This document shows, one piece after another, positions 1-12,900 of a DNA stretch of 64,000 bases. Below the pieces are notes generated by a model. That model ran no database searches. It was not told where the DNA came from and was given only the letters and a program-made list of their open reading frames with translations. Position 1 is the first letter of the stretch; each line of letters begins with the position of its first letter. The stretch lies in assembly GCA_963922205.1 (NCBI GenBank), contig CAWUHX010000237.1, positions 434,001-498,000 on the forward strand, read 5' to 3'. The translations under genes were made by a program, and so were the position numbers. The stretch is from Romanomermis culicivorax (lineage: Eukaryota > Nematoda > Enoplea > Mermithida > Mermithidae).

Positions 1-431
1 GTTCCATTAGCATGACCGCTGACTTTCCTTAATTTGTAGTACTTTTTTTAGCACGAATAAAATTTTCATCAGCACACACTCAACTTCATTAACACCCTCT
101 TAAAAAAACCCTGATCAAAATCGGCCATGCAGTTCTGAAACTAGGCGTTCACTTGTCAGGTTTGGCAGATTTTTATTTTACTGAATTGTGAAAGAAATCA
201 AGTGCAACTTTTTATGAAAAAGCAGCGATTTACTACGGGTAATGACTATGAATGGTATACTATATCCATGGATATGAATATGAATATTGGGTCTATTGAA
301 AAACGAACAATGAATGAGATACATAAAACATGATTTTTTTGTTGACCGATTTTTTAGGTAACCTTGAATATCACATGACGTGTTTGTTTTTAATAATCGT
401 TTCAACTCCTTTCTAAAATTCCTTCTTTTAG

Positions 432-2406
432 TTAGTCCAAGAAGTCCGACCGACTGTTCCGATTTAGAAAAAACGACGAATAGCGGTCGAAAATCTAGAT
501 CGGTTTTAGTTAGACCCTTGAATTCATCGGTTACTACCGATACGCCTAATAATCGACGAAAATCGGGCGTAAATCGCGGCGATTCGGAAGAAGATATTTC
601 ATCTAAGACGAGTAATTTACACCGTTTTTCTCTAGCGAAAACATTTCAGCATTAATTGGGGGGAAGGGCCATTCGAACATTTCAAAGTCGTCAGCGGTAA
701 CCGCTCCCCAACAAATCAAAATGGGCTAGTTATAGGAACTTTTTTGTCAGAAAATGTGAATTTTCAGTAGAAAAAATATTTTTTCTCAAAAAACAAATCA
801 AAAATGACTATTTTCGGCGTTTTGCGCTGTTGTTTATTATTTTTTAGACTGAAATCACCATTTTTCGAACTGTTTCCCGGAATTTTAAGGATAAAAAACC
901 AATATTATTTGCCCTCAGTGACCTGTCCTAATATTTTGAGCAATGGATGGACTCAGGCGTAAAAAATCGCTTGATCTCCCTGATCCTGGAACTTCATCAC
1001 TAATATACGTTACCGTATAATTACATAAATTGAGAAAAGAGGACTTTGAAAATTCATTCTTCACAATTTTCATTCCTAGCTCGTTCTCGACAAAATAGTC
1101 CGTTAAAAATTTCGCCCTCCCGACGTCAAGCGTCGCCACTTTTCGACCCTCCCGTTCGGCAAATTATCGACGTGCTCCTCGAACATTTGGACATTGTTTG
1201 GGCTTTTACGCCCGATTATCCGCATTATTTTCCCGGCGTCGTAAGAACTTCTAAATTTTCAGATACTTTTCAAATTAATTAATTTGTGTTTAGCTCAAAA
1301 TTTGAATGTTAAAAAAACGATCTTTTCCTATTGTAATCAACGTTGATAAATGAAATTGAATTGATTATCGGTTTTGAGCTTTTTGTTCATTTTAGGTTAT
1401 AGATCCGAAATCCGATGATTATCCTTCCAACATACCAAAATTACCCAAGGATATTGCCAAAAAACTGAACACTAGTTCTACCGGTTCATCTAACTCGTCC
1501 CCGTCCACGCGATATTTGATTTATTTGTTCGACAAAAAACAAACATGGTACGCAATTTTCTGTGATTCACATATACTCAAATCAGAGAACATTGAGGCGT
1601 AGGCTAGCACTTGGATGCACGAAGTCTTGACGTGGGCACCAAGTCGGTCAGTGTTTGATGAATTATAAATATTCCGAAAACCTATCTGCATCCTAACTGC
1701 AAAATGATATGTGACTTTGAAAGAAATTTGTCCACATGAGATCAAAAACAAAAAAGTCTTCAAGACATCATTTTACATCGTTTTTGAGCTGTTATATAAC
1801 TCTGAAATGATTACGATTCACAAAGTGCTAAGATTCTAACCGATTGAATTTGGTGGAAATAATATTTTATCTCAAGGCGGAGAAAACCCAGCAATGTTCA
1901 AACTACGCTTCTGATCAATATTCGCGGAATGACAGGGTTTTGAAAGTGGAAAAAAATCTGCATACTGATAATCCATGTCCGAAAATCAAAATGATTCATC
2001 AATTTTTTATCATTATAAAATCACTAGTTTTTTGTAATGCTTTAATAATTAAAGAATTCAAAGTTCTCAATTATCGAACTATACAATACTCTTATTATGT
2101 TTTATGAAAATTTAATTTTTTAGGCGATGGTTAGAAAAACGTTTAGTCGAACCGATGTTCGTCGATAATGATCTCGATAGGCGAAAATTGATATCGCCGA
2201 ATAAAAAATCCGATCAACGATTATTGAAACGAGCGTATAAAAATGCGGTCGATTTCAGGTGAAAAAAATTTTGCCGCTGTATTTCTCGCATAAAGCGCAT
2301 TCTTTTTAACTGCAGATGTCACAATACGGGCGAAGATGCCAGCGAATTTAGTATTTTGGACGAACATTTTTCTGTTTCGGAAGATAGCGATGTTGATTCT
2401 TCATGA
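432..2406 (+). CDS. BRPF/peregrin-like PWWP protein, 3' part
   Basis: This is the C-terminal part of a bromodomain-PHD-finger protein of the BRPF family (lin-49 in C. elegans), a scaffold of MOZ/MORF histone acetyltransferases. I read five exons: 432-611, 1080-1240, 1396-1547, 2124-2258 and 2316-2406 (TGA stop). Each join has GT/AG sites and keeps phase. The second exon opens a PWWP domain (DIVWAFTPDYPHYFPGV), which continues as VIDPKSDDYP. LIYLFDKKQTW then runs across the next junction into RWLEKRLVEP. The order and spacing match the peregrin PWWP, including the DLDRRKL segment that follows the beta barrel and a short acidic Ser/Asp tail. In PWWP domains this barrel binds methylated histone H3. 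The first listed exon is Ser/Arg-rich linker. Its donor (A|GTAATT) is the weakest join. The PHD fingers and bromodomain would lie upstream of the window. Confidence 0.72.
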
Positions 2407-3788
2407 TACATTTATTATACAGACGCTCGAGGATTTTAGAAAGAATTTCGTTGGTTTGTTTTAGAATTCAAGATTATGAATCAAAATGCCACAAGCTTCT
2501 TTTTTTTCTAACATTATCCGGCGGAAAGCAAACTGTGGAATTTTCTGTTCGCCTTTTATATTATATATGTTCTATTTTTGGTATATTTGTATATTTTGTC
2601 ATAAAAATAATTTAAAAATTTTCGCTGCTAGCTTGTAAGAAATTGAAAATTTTCAAGAAATATGCATCTCATTCGGGATAACATAAAGAGCTGAAGTTTC
2701 AATTTCTTAATCACACGGGATATTCCTATTACTTTTAGTAGGAAAACCACGGAAGAATATCAATTTAATTGATTTATATAAGGAATGTTCTATGAATGAC
2801 AAAAAATATCGGCTGCGAAAAATTTTGAATTTCCTGCAGTCAAATATCTCAAAATCACTCCAAAAAATTAAGCCCAATTCATGACAAAAAATCGGCATGG
2901 GTCAGCATTGAGAAAGACTTCTGAGAAAATCCAGAATTTTGCATTGTTGAGTTTTCTAGTTCATTATGCAAAATTCCAATCAATTCACGTACTGTTGCTT
3001 CATTAAATCGATATCTTAGTTGAAAGTCAAAATGACTAAACATTCCGAATGGATCTGATCTTCGAGAAAGAACTCATGGAGTGTTGTTTGCATGCTCGTT
3101 TTCCAAAAAAATTGATGAAATCAACAACTTCCATAGTTATATCACTATAAATCAGTCTTACTTTATCCAATAAACCTGGCCGGTGCAGGTCTAGAAAAGG
3201 ACAAGAAAAACGTTTTTTTAGTGAACCGTTTGCTCTACTCTTCTTTCTGGCATACCGAAAAAAGATAATCCTCTGATCACTTCGCCGTTTAATCCGTGAA
3301 TTAGCCTACTCCTCTTTCTGGCATATACCGATATACTCTTTTTCTGGAATGCCAACTGGAGATAATTCACCGTTTACTCTGCGAGCAGGCTACTCCACCT
3401 CCTGGCATAGGGGCCTAAAATTCGATCTTATGGGGGCATCCCGGTTCTCCAGAATGTAGAGCGCACTTCAAATTTTCTTTTATAAATCACAAAAGTTGTG
3501 CAGAATCGAAACTATAAAAAAGTATAAAATTATAGCTCATTTCATTCTCTACGATGAAATAATTTACTACCAAATCGCGATAAATGAGATTTTACGCGAA
3601 AAACCGGTATCGTTAGCAATGCACATTTTATGCTTAGAAGACTGGGAAAAAATCTAAATTTCGAAAACGGAGATTGATAATAAAAAAACTGGAAAAATAC
3701 GTGACGCAATCAAATGTGTATAAAAAATAAATTACTAAAAAAGTGGGAAAAACGCGACACGATTTTCTTTGTAGCTTTTGTGCCAGAA
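2407..3788. other. Intergenic region between converging genes
   Basis: AT-rich 3' flanks of the BRPF-like and pfk genes. No convincing exon was seen. The only structure is a short degenerate tandem repeat at 3224-3412. Confidence 0.6.
3224..3412. repeat. Degenerate tandem repeat, about 2.5 units
   Basis: Units begin near CCGTTT (3227, 3284, 3370) and share CTACTC plus CTGGCATA boxes. Unit length is about 60-85 bp. Copies differ by several substitutions and indels. Confidence 0.55.
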
Positions 3789-3960
3789 TCATTCCAATGT
3801 ATCGGCACCGTAATCGTTGCCGTTGTCGTACGCGCCGGTATCGACGGACACGGCCAACGTCGAATAAGTACTTTGATGTTTGGCTAAAATTCTCAACAAG
3901 GGTCTCAATTTCAACCACCATTGATCTTTAGGGAGACGATGTTCAAAATCAGTATCCCGT
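3789..3960 (-). CDS. pfk: pfk exon 12 (last)
   Basis: Begins after TTTCTTTCCAG with [20 protein letters not shown], the conserved C-terminal signature, and ends in a variable acidic tail before TGA. Confidence 0.94.
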
Positions 3961-6900
3961 CTGGAAAGAAAAATGGAAAATTTCGAATGCAATAAAAACG
4001 AATAAATACATTAATCCTGAAAAATTCCCAAGCGACTGAAGTAATTCAATTCGAATAAGTCAAGAAGCTTAGAAGTTACACCTTGCACTCCATTGATCTA
4101 ATAATAACTTAGGTGTCAATATAATACCCGAAAATATAACATATAGATTCATAGCCACAGTTCGAAAGTTTCACGTTTTCCAATGACAATGCTTTGTACA
4201 TGGTGAATTTTCGTATCCTGCATTATACAATTTCTACAAAACTTTGACAACAAAAAAATTCCAAAGAAGTCTTGTCTTGAGATTTTTCTTCATTTCAGAA
4301 CTTCTCCAAAGTCCAGTCTAACATGGTTAACCGGGTTTGCGAACCCTTGCGGGGAGCTACAAGAGTTTTCATCTACCGTTACTCACTACAGAAATGTGTC
4401 TTCAATAAACGAGTATATAATGAGAATGAAGTATAACTACAACAGTGGAAACGGTATATTTTTATCGGAACCTTGCAAAAAATGCCTCAGTTCAAGTCCT
4501 GTAAATGAATCACAAATAAAATTCAAAGGAATTTTTTTCTTCAGTTAAAAATTTGAGCAAAACTTGCCTTTTGGTTGCCTTCTATCCTAAAATCTGCGAA
4601 AAAGTGAGCGACGATGGAGGACACTATGTTTCACATCAAGTCAAGTTATGTAGAAGAAAATTCCGGACAGAATAGTTGACTGTTTTTTGGTGCTCTCAAA
4701 GCATATTAGGACATCAGATAAAAGAATAGCTTTCTCATGAAAAATAACCAGTAATTCAATGAAAATTTTCAAATTTTCTTTTCAGCATTTGAGGCACCCT
4801 GTTTATCACTAATGCGGCTGAACCGAAGAAACTATTTGGTTACTTCTATTCACATATTTTCTAGATATTTGTACGGTTGAGATACATTAAGTATCTCTAT
4901 AATCTAAGGAGATTTAATAGCATTTACCGACATGTTTCTCTCAAACAAGAGACCTTCAGTCACTTTTTCAGCACCCAAAATTTAAACAGAAAATATAAAA
5001 CTCAAACTTGTGTGACGATTTTATCACAAAATCATACAACATTGTCTAATCTACGGACGTTTGGCTATAAACCTAACTTTTCCAAGCTGAGAAAACAGAT
5101 ATTTCACTGCGATAGTTCATGTATAAAATCAATAAATCTTGATTTTCAGAAATGAACAGCTCAAAATCGAACTGCTCAGAAAAAATTCTAACATACAAAT
5201 CAAAATTCAGAAATCTGGTAAACTTGAACAAAATAAAAAATATTGCAAAATAACTTCCAAGGTGTAATTAAAAAAAGTTATAAATTTGATAGATAAATTC
5301 TCCCGCGAGATCAAAAACATAAATTTAGCAAAATTGTTAACCTACGCGATGTTAATTTAGAGTTCATTACAAAAAATTTGCTAACCTGACACTATCTACC
5401 GGCGTAAAAGCAACTTGTCGGTTCAATAGACCCAAAATAACGCACGATTCCGGTTCGGCGGTTGAAATTTCGCCCGTCGGACTACCGGCTGAATAGTGGA
5501 CGGCCATCTTGACCAACCATTCGACGGCTCGAGCGGCCATTTTAATGCTCAAAATTCTATCGAAAGGACTAGGCGATCCGCCTTGTTGCAAGTGACCCAA
5601 AACGTTGACCTTAGAAGAAAAAATATGATTATTTTTCAACTTCAAAATTTCGAAGATAGAATTTATGAATAACTAAAAAATTTGACAATGTGCATCATTT
5701 CGAGTTGAACATATCGCTCAAATTTTGTTGAAACTTGTAGCTGATCTTTTTCATTTCACAACTTCTGGCGCCACAACTTTTGAAAATGGTTGACAGTGAT
5801 CATTTGCCACTACCTGAACTTTCTAACTTTGACCGAAAATGGCCAAAAATTTGATATTCCTGCCTAAATTGGTCTTTATGAAGGGAATTATTATCCCTGA
5901 CATTCTCTCCTGCTAAAATTTTCCTTTCAGACCTCGCCATCTGGAAAATTTTTGTCGTGCATCTCTGGTTTACATTGTATAAGGGACACAACGTGTAGTG
6001 AATTTCGATTTATTCGGATAATTCCATAAGGATCGGCGAGATATTTTTTTTATTACAGCATTCATAATTTTGTACAGAAATTTTTTCAATCTCGGTTGAT
6101 TCGTACCGCAGGAAAAGCCAGTACAAAAAAATTGGTACAATGTTACGTGTTCTTTACCGAAACGCTAATAAAGTTGGACCTGCGCAATAATAATTTTATT
6201 CGCGCTAAGAGAAATTAATACGAATGAAAATAAATAAAGAAAAATTAGCGGCTGTGCTAATGGGTATGCCGCTAACAAAAGCCGAATCTTACTGACTTCT
6301 GAATTTCTCAAAAACATTCCTTTTTGTTACGAATCTTGATGACTACGCGAAACCACTTTTTACTCAGTAATTTTTTCCACATGTTTATGACTTTAATTCC
6401 CGGATTTTAATATTTCAAAATTCAGGAAAATGAATTTTATCTATATACTTATCCCAATATGATCTAAAATGCTTTAATCGTTATCCAGTACAAAACTGTC
6501 CCTAAAGTTTGAAAAAACTTCAAGTGAGAAAAAAATTTGTCGAAGATGGTTCAATAGAAATCGAAAGAAAATATCGAAGAGTACCAGTGAAAAATGAACT
6601 CATACATATTACAAAATGAAACTATCAAAATTCTTTAGGCAGGTATATAAATGTAGGCAAGAAAACTCTGAGCTAAGCTGCATTATTGAGCTGAGCTACA
6701 TTATTGAGCGCCCAACCGGGTTATCCTACTACCAGAAATTTTCGACCTTCGCCTTGCAATCCACAGGCGTTCCCTGTTGGCCCTTATTGGGCTACATTAT
6801 TCAAATATTAAAGTTTTTGATCTTCTAAAGAGCCTCAAAATGCATTTTTTTCTTTTGTGCAATACAGCTAATCTAGGTAAAAAATTAACGTACAAAGCCA

Positions 6901-9900
6901 CAAATGTCAATCAGATACAAAAAATATCCGAATTCTTTTCTATTAGTTCTGAAGCTGCCGAAAAATTGTTGTTTATCGAAATTAATTTGCTAAAATGAAA
7001 CTACAAATATTGGTAAGTAAACGGTACTAACTATTGATAAATTAATTTTCAGGAATATTGGTCTAGTTTCCGATACCTAGCCGAAAATGGCTTGGGTACC
7101 CGTACCCTCGATAGGCGTTGCATTCCTATCACATATTATACCTTCGTATCGAAAGTCCCGGCGCCTTCTTCGGAGAACAATTTCGTGATGAAATCGGTAG
7201 TATAATTTCGGTTAGCTTTTTCGCTGCGCAAGATCAAATAACGTTGACGACCTTTCATCATTTTGTGCGAAATAACCCGCACGTCGTCCTGAAAAAATCA
7301 GGACTGAAGAGAAAATGGAATGATTCAAAAGTTGAGAAAATTATTGAAATTGATGATACAGAATGGAAAAAAATCTAGAAATTTACGATTATTCTGAAAC
7401 TTCCTCGACACATTAATAAAGCTTAATAAATTTTAATCTTTAAGAAAAAACTTCACAAACGCTCGATACTCACAAAATTTAGGACATATCGAGATTAAGA
7501 ACTAAATTTTTAAGAAAAACTATACATATATTTTTAGTTTTCATTTTGAGAATTATCACTGCCCTCTGATCTTTAAAATGTGACCATGGTGCGCACAGGA
7601 TACCCCAAAAACAAAAACGAACCCAAACTATGCAAGAGTTCCGCTGAGAGTGATTTTTTACCGCTTTTTCGCTTGAGATACAAATGATCTCGATGAAGTC
7701 TGTTCCATTTACCTATATTTTTCAGTTTTCATCTAACCGTCACTTTTTCGAACAAAATTTTCCATTTTTTTTGGATCAGTATAACTCCAGAACGGGAAGA
7801 GTTTCTTTGTCTCCAACAGCATACAATTTTTCAATACCTGGCCACTATAGTTCTATTATACAGTGTACATACCATCAATATTGACACCTGGTAAGATTCA
7901 CGACAGTGGGACATTATTCTTCTGCTACATAAAATTAACTTGTTGCAGTCAAAAATCAGTAGAATTCCAGCTCATAAAACAAGTGAAACTTTTCTAGTAT
8001 AGCAGTTGAGGCCCCTAAGGTCAAACTTCTCAGGTAGGGGTGAAGTTAAAAATTTGCGGAGGTAGTCTACCTAAATGTTCACTAAACACGTTATTTTGTC
8101 TCAAAATTAAGCAACCAATGATCAATTTTCAGGACTTTAAGCTAGGGGTAATACCCCTTCATACCCCTCTCTATGGTGCTGTCTGATAGTAGCAACCTAA
8201 GTAATGTTAAAATAACCATTTTTACCCATTGCTTGAACATGCTGAACAATCGAAAGTTTACCAATATTTGATTTTAGGGACTACAACAGGTAGGGGCAAA
8301 AGAAAAATCGCATTTGACAAAACTCGATGACATAAAAGATTCTCACAGGAAGGCAACCTGACCTTGCACCATTTGTCATCTTTGTGCTCTTCAAAACCAT
8401 CAAAGTTCATAACTGTATTGTTCATAGGGTATTCAAGATGAACGATTCTTCCAACTGGTATTATTTTAATGCTCACAATTATCCGTCTAATGCATGACTA
8501 ACATTTTCTAATCTTTCCCCGTTGATGAGGTCGGGCACCCTAGACCGCCACATCCTATTAAATCTAACCTTCATATCGTCGACGGTAAATTTCTCCTCGA
8601 AAATGTAGGCGTTATCAGCGCCGGACGACAAAGCCGAAACCGTCGCCAAATAACCGCAATACCCGCCCATCGTTTCTATAATGAAGACCCGACGTCGCGT
8701 ACCGGTCGCCGATTGTTTAATTTTATCAATGGCGCCGCAAATTTCGTTTAAAGCTGTATCGGTACCTTTGAAAAAAGTCGTATTATCGTGAAACTCAATT
8801 TCGTGAAAAATTATCACAATTGTTCAACCGCTAAAAAGTAAATTTTCGAACTTTTAGACATCGCGAAAATTTCCTTTTTACGAAATTGTCGAAAAGATTT
8901 AAACTTTAATCGATTTTCGGTTCGAACGATTCAAAATTTTCCATTAAAATCCAATAGCCAGAATTTTTCAAGAACTCACCAATCGAAAATCCCGTTCCCG
9001 GCACGTTATTGCTAATCGTCGCCGGTATGACGCAAATGGGTATACGAAATTCCGCGTATTCGTCCCGTTTATCGAATAGGCACAATGCCGAATGGTAAGC
9101 TTCGAAACCACCGACGATCAATAATCCTTGAATTTTGTGTTTACGCAATTGTTCGGCGACGCGGCAAAAATCGCGTGGCACCTCTTTACGAGTGCCCAAA
9201 TTGGAACCGCCGTACATGGCCCAACCGCTTACGTCTTTCCAGTGCATAAGCTGAATGAGAAAATGAAAATTATACATAAGCATGGTTGGATAAGATTACA
9301 AATTCATCGTCAAAAACTTCCCCTCAATTTTCTGTTCTTTCGACAAATCATGAATTTTCGGACTTGATTTCGAAATTTTCTTCTGACCAATCTTTGTATT
9401 TGTAGGCAAAGAGAAAAACGGTACAAAAAAAGACAGCGATGAAAACTTTACCTGCTTGAAGACGCAGAAAATAAGCAGAAACTCAAAAGAATACAAGAAC
9501 CAAACTATTACCAAATAAATAAAATTTGAACTAAATTTTAATAATATTCAACGAACTTAGTTTTGACTCAACCAGACAGTCAAGCTTCTTAATTTTGGCA
9601 TCAAAAACTTGATTTGGTTACGCAAAAAAAATTTTTTTTTGATTACGTCGTAGATTTTCACATAAAAAATGTTACTCAAGCTTTGTTGTCATATTTCGCT
9701 TCTTATACAGGGTGAGCCAACAAAAGGCGACCGGTACTGACTTTCATAGCTTTCAAACGGGTGAAGCTTTTTTAATGCGGTTTCCTGCCATCGATAGATA
9801 AAGCATCTGGCATCAAAACTGCAAAGTTTCTGCCAGATTGCTCGTATATTGACTGACTAGAATAAAAAATACTATATGTCGGTTTTTCTGCAAATAAATT

Positions 9901-12900
9901 TTGAAAAATTGAGGAAAATTTACAAAATCAACATGTTTTACAACAAAAAAGTGCACTAAATCCAATCATGAGAACCATAAAACAGCTGGAAACTACAAGA
10001 GAACCGTTTTACCGTGTCTTACATTCTTTAAAACCAATAATTTCAATAATTTCAATCGTTTTTCGATCTGATCAATGACAGAATTGATTTTGTTTTGATT
10101 TTGGTTTTTTTCCAATTTCAAAATAAAAGCCCTTGATTTTGGCGAAATTTTGCCCCATGACTTAAAATTACGTGTAACTTATAAATCTGGGTGACTTTTG
10201 AGGTATTTTTGTGCGTAAAAACCTTCACAAAACTTTTTTCACAATAGGACAACTTTTACTTTTTGAAAAATGACCACTTTTACTAAATTTCTGTTTGTAC
10301 AATAACCATAAATGCTAGGAGCATAAAATTTTGTTTTTAAAGCAAAGATAAGCAGGGCATTGTAATGCAGAAATCCGCATTGAAAAAGCTTTATCCGTTC
10401 AAAAGTTATAGAAGTCAGCACCGGTCGCCTTTTTTTGGCTCACTCTGTATTCTAATTGTATGTTAATATTACTATTATTATTATGTGAATATTCTGCATT
10501 CAATACAGTAACACTAAAACCAAAACCGCGGCTTTGAAATTAGTAAAACTGAAACTGTAAATTCAAAAATTGTAAAAGCGAAACCCAAAAAAGTGAAACA
10601 TCTCTAACAATCATGGACTGACTTGAAAATCGTTGACACAAACTGTCGTTGCATGTTTTACTCAAAATTCTTCTGCTGAGGATCAAAATAAAGTCACGCT
10701 TTCCGGATTATGAAAAAAAAAGATCATAAAACTTTGAATTCTGACGATTTCAACATTTCGTAGCAGCGCCATGTACCCTCTAATTTGCATAACTAACTTT
10801 TTCTGCCTATACCTTGAATTTTCCGGCGCATAATCCTTCGAACGAATCGTAGATGACAAAAACTCTACAATTATGGTAGGTGCCCATACGAACGAACGAC
10901 CAAACGGCGGCGTTCATACCACAAGCCGGGGCGCCTACGTTTATGATCGCCAAATTGAAATGTTGACCGGCGCTCAAATTATCCTTTTCGACACCCGGTT
11001 CGATTTTCGTCAATAATTTATACGTGGATAAATTGCGTTGGAAACTAACACCGCGCAGTTTACAAGCAAGTTCGTAATTTTTTTCGTCTAGAGCTTTAGC
11101 AACCTTTAAAATTAGAAGGAAATTTTAAAAATTGACTTGAGACATGTCAGATTTTTAATTTTTCGGCTGCCTGTTCTCAACTCGAGATCGACATAATTTT
11201 TCCAGTTTTGTTCGCATTTATCAAAAACGATCGATTTTTACCTTAGCCGCTTTTGGTTTTCTAGCTGGTGGAACCAGCAGTAAAACTACTAAACTCTGAT
11301 CTGGATTAAATTCGACGAACTCCAAGATTCGTGTTGAAAGTAAGGTCTAGTGTAAAGACACAGTATCAAAAAATTAAATAAATTCTGCAAGAGCCCTGAA
11401 AATTTTTTTCTCTTATTCTAACAATACTTTCTTAAAAAAACAATTTGCAGAAAAAGTCTTTTTTCGCAGCGACTGTAACATTCTGGAAGTTTTTAAACTT
11501 TTACCGTGCCGTCGGGAATGAAAAGCTATTCGTTCTTTCAAACACAACTGAGTCTGACAACAAGGATAAAAAACAAAAGACGTTATCTCTTTAGCGCAAC
11601 TTAAAGACGAAAAACCGGGAATCCAAATATTGATTCAAAGTTCAAGTTCTAAGGGTGACGTTTTCGCGTTTTGGACCCATTGAGCAGAGAAGTTTTCGAA
11701 CACATTTGGCTTTTTCAATTTATTTTCATCTTATTTGTCACTGTTTTCATACATTTTATTTGCAGTTTTGTTGGTTTGTGTCTATTTTCAGATTCGATTC
11801 ATGTTCTCGATTCAGTTTTTCATTCTCTTAATTACTTTATTTATCGGAATTAACTACTTTTCTAGCCTTCATATTAGTATTCATGTTTTGAAACTTCGAC
11901 CTGTAAAATTTTTGGAATCATTTCATCAGCAGAGACATTTAAAAAAATTTACACTCTTTTTCCGATTCAGCAGTGGAATTATGTCTTTGGTTCTACTTTT
12001 TGCGTGGCAAAGTTCACAAAATTCGTGGTTACATGACGTCCAAGAATGAATCACATCTTAATATGTAAATACTGAGCATTTTCCATAATATTTAACACGG
12101 TGCTAAAAGATCTTGAGTAAGTGTTTTCATTTAGTTTGAAATTATCTTCCAACTAACGATGTCGATATTCTGATTTAATATTTCAAAACTTTTAGGATGA
12201 AATTAAAATTTTATATCTTCTTAGAATCAGTAATCGAATATTCGCTGTCTTAGTCTACGTATTCTAGAAATTTGAATTCATCCCCATTCCTCATTTGCCT
12301 CCCTCACCCTTTTCGTCAGTTCTACACATTGCATCAACGGTACGCGAACCATCTGATTGCCGTCTATGCTAATGACACACGGTTCGGTATTAGGCGTGGC
12401 TTCCATCAAGGCTAAAACGGCTTCGGCGCCCATTCGGCAGCCCAAAAGACGGTCGAAGGCCGACGGAGCGCCACCCCTTTGCACGTGACCCAAAACGGTG
12501 ACTCGCGTATCAAAATTTAGGCGCGTTTTAATGACGTCTTTCACTTGATTGGCCGTTATAGGTTCGCCGTTACAATTTATGGCGCCTTCGCATATGATAA
12601 CGATGTTGACCCGTTGACCTAGAGACCAAAGTGAAGACAAATTAGAACGGGGTGTTCCAATAAAACTTAAATGAGCCATGGGAAAGAATGCAATTTTCAA
12701 ATAAACCCATTAAAGATTCCTTGATGACAGTTTTCAATGAATACATACAAGTCGCTCCGAACAAGTTATTCCATTCCAATTTTTTCATAGAAATTATGCT
12801 GAATTATGATCTTCTGAAGTGATTTTTACCGAAGATAAGGATTTTGCTGAAAGACCGAGATTCTAGTTTTCAAAATCATCACAAAAAATTTTAAGATTAT

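Noticed and set aside
7118..7378. Plus-strand 86-codon frame
   Set aside because: It is the shadow of pfk exon 10 on the minus strand, whose translation is conserved.
12620..12700. N-terminal extension of the open frame covering pfk exon 6
   Set aside because: It is intronic: the TCTCTAG acceptor at 12619 restores the phase and the conserved sequence.
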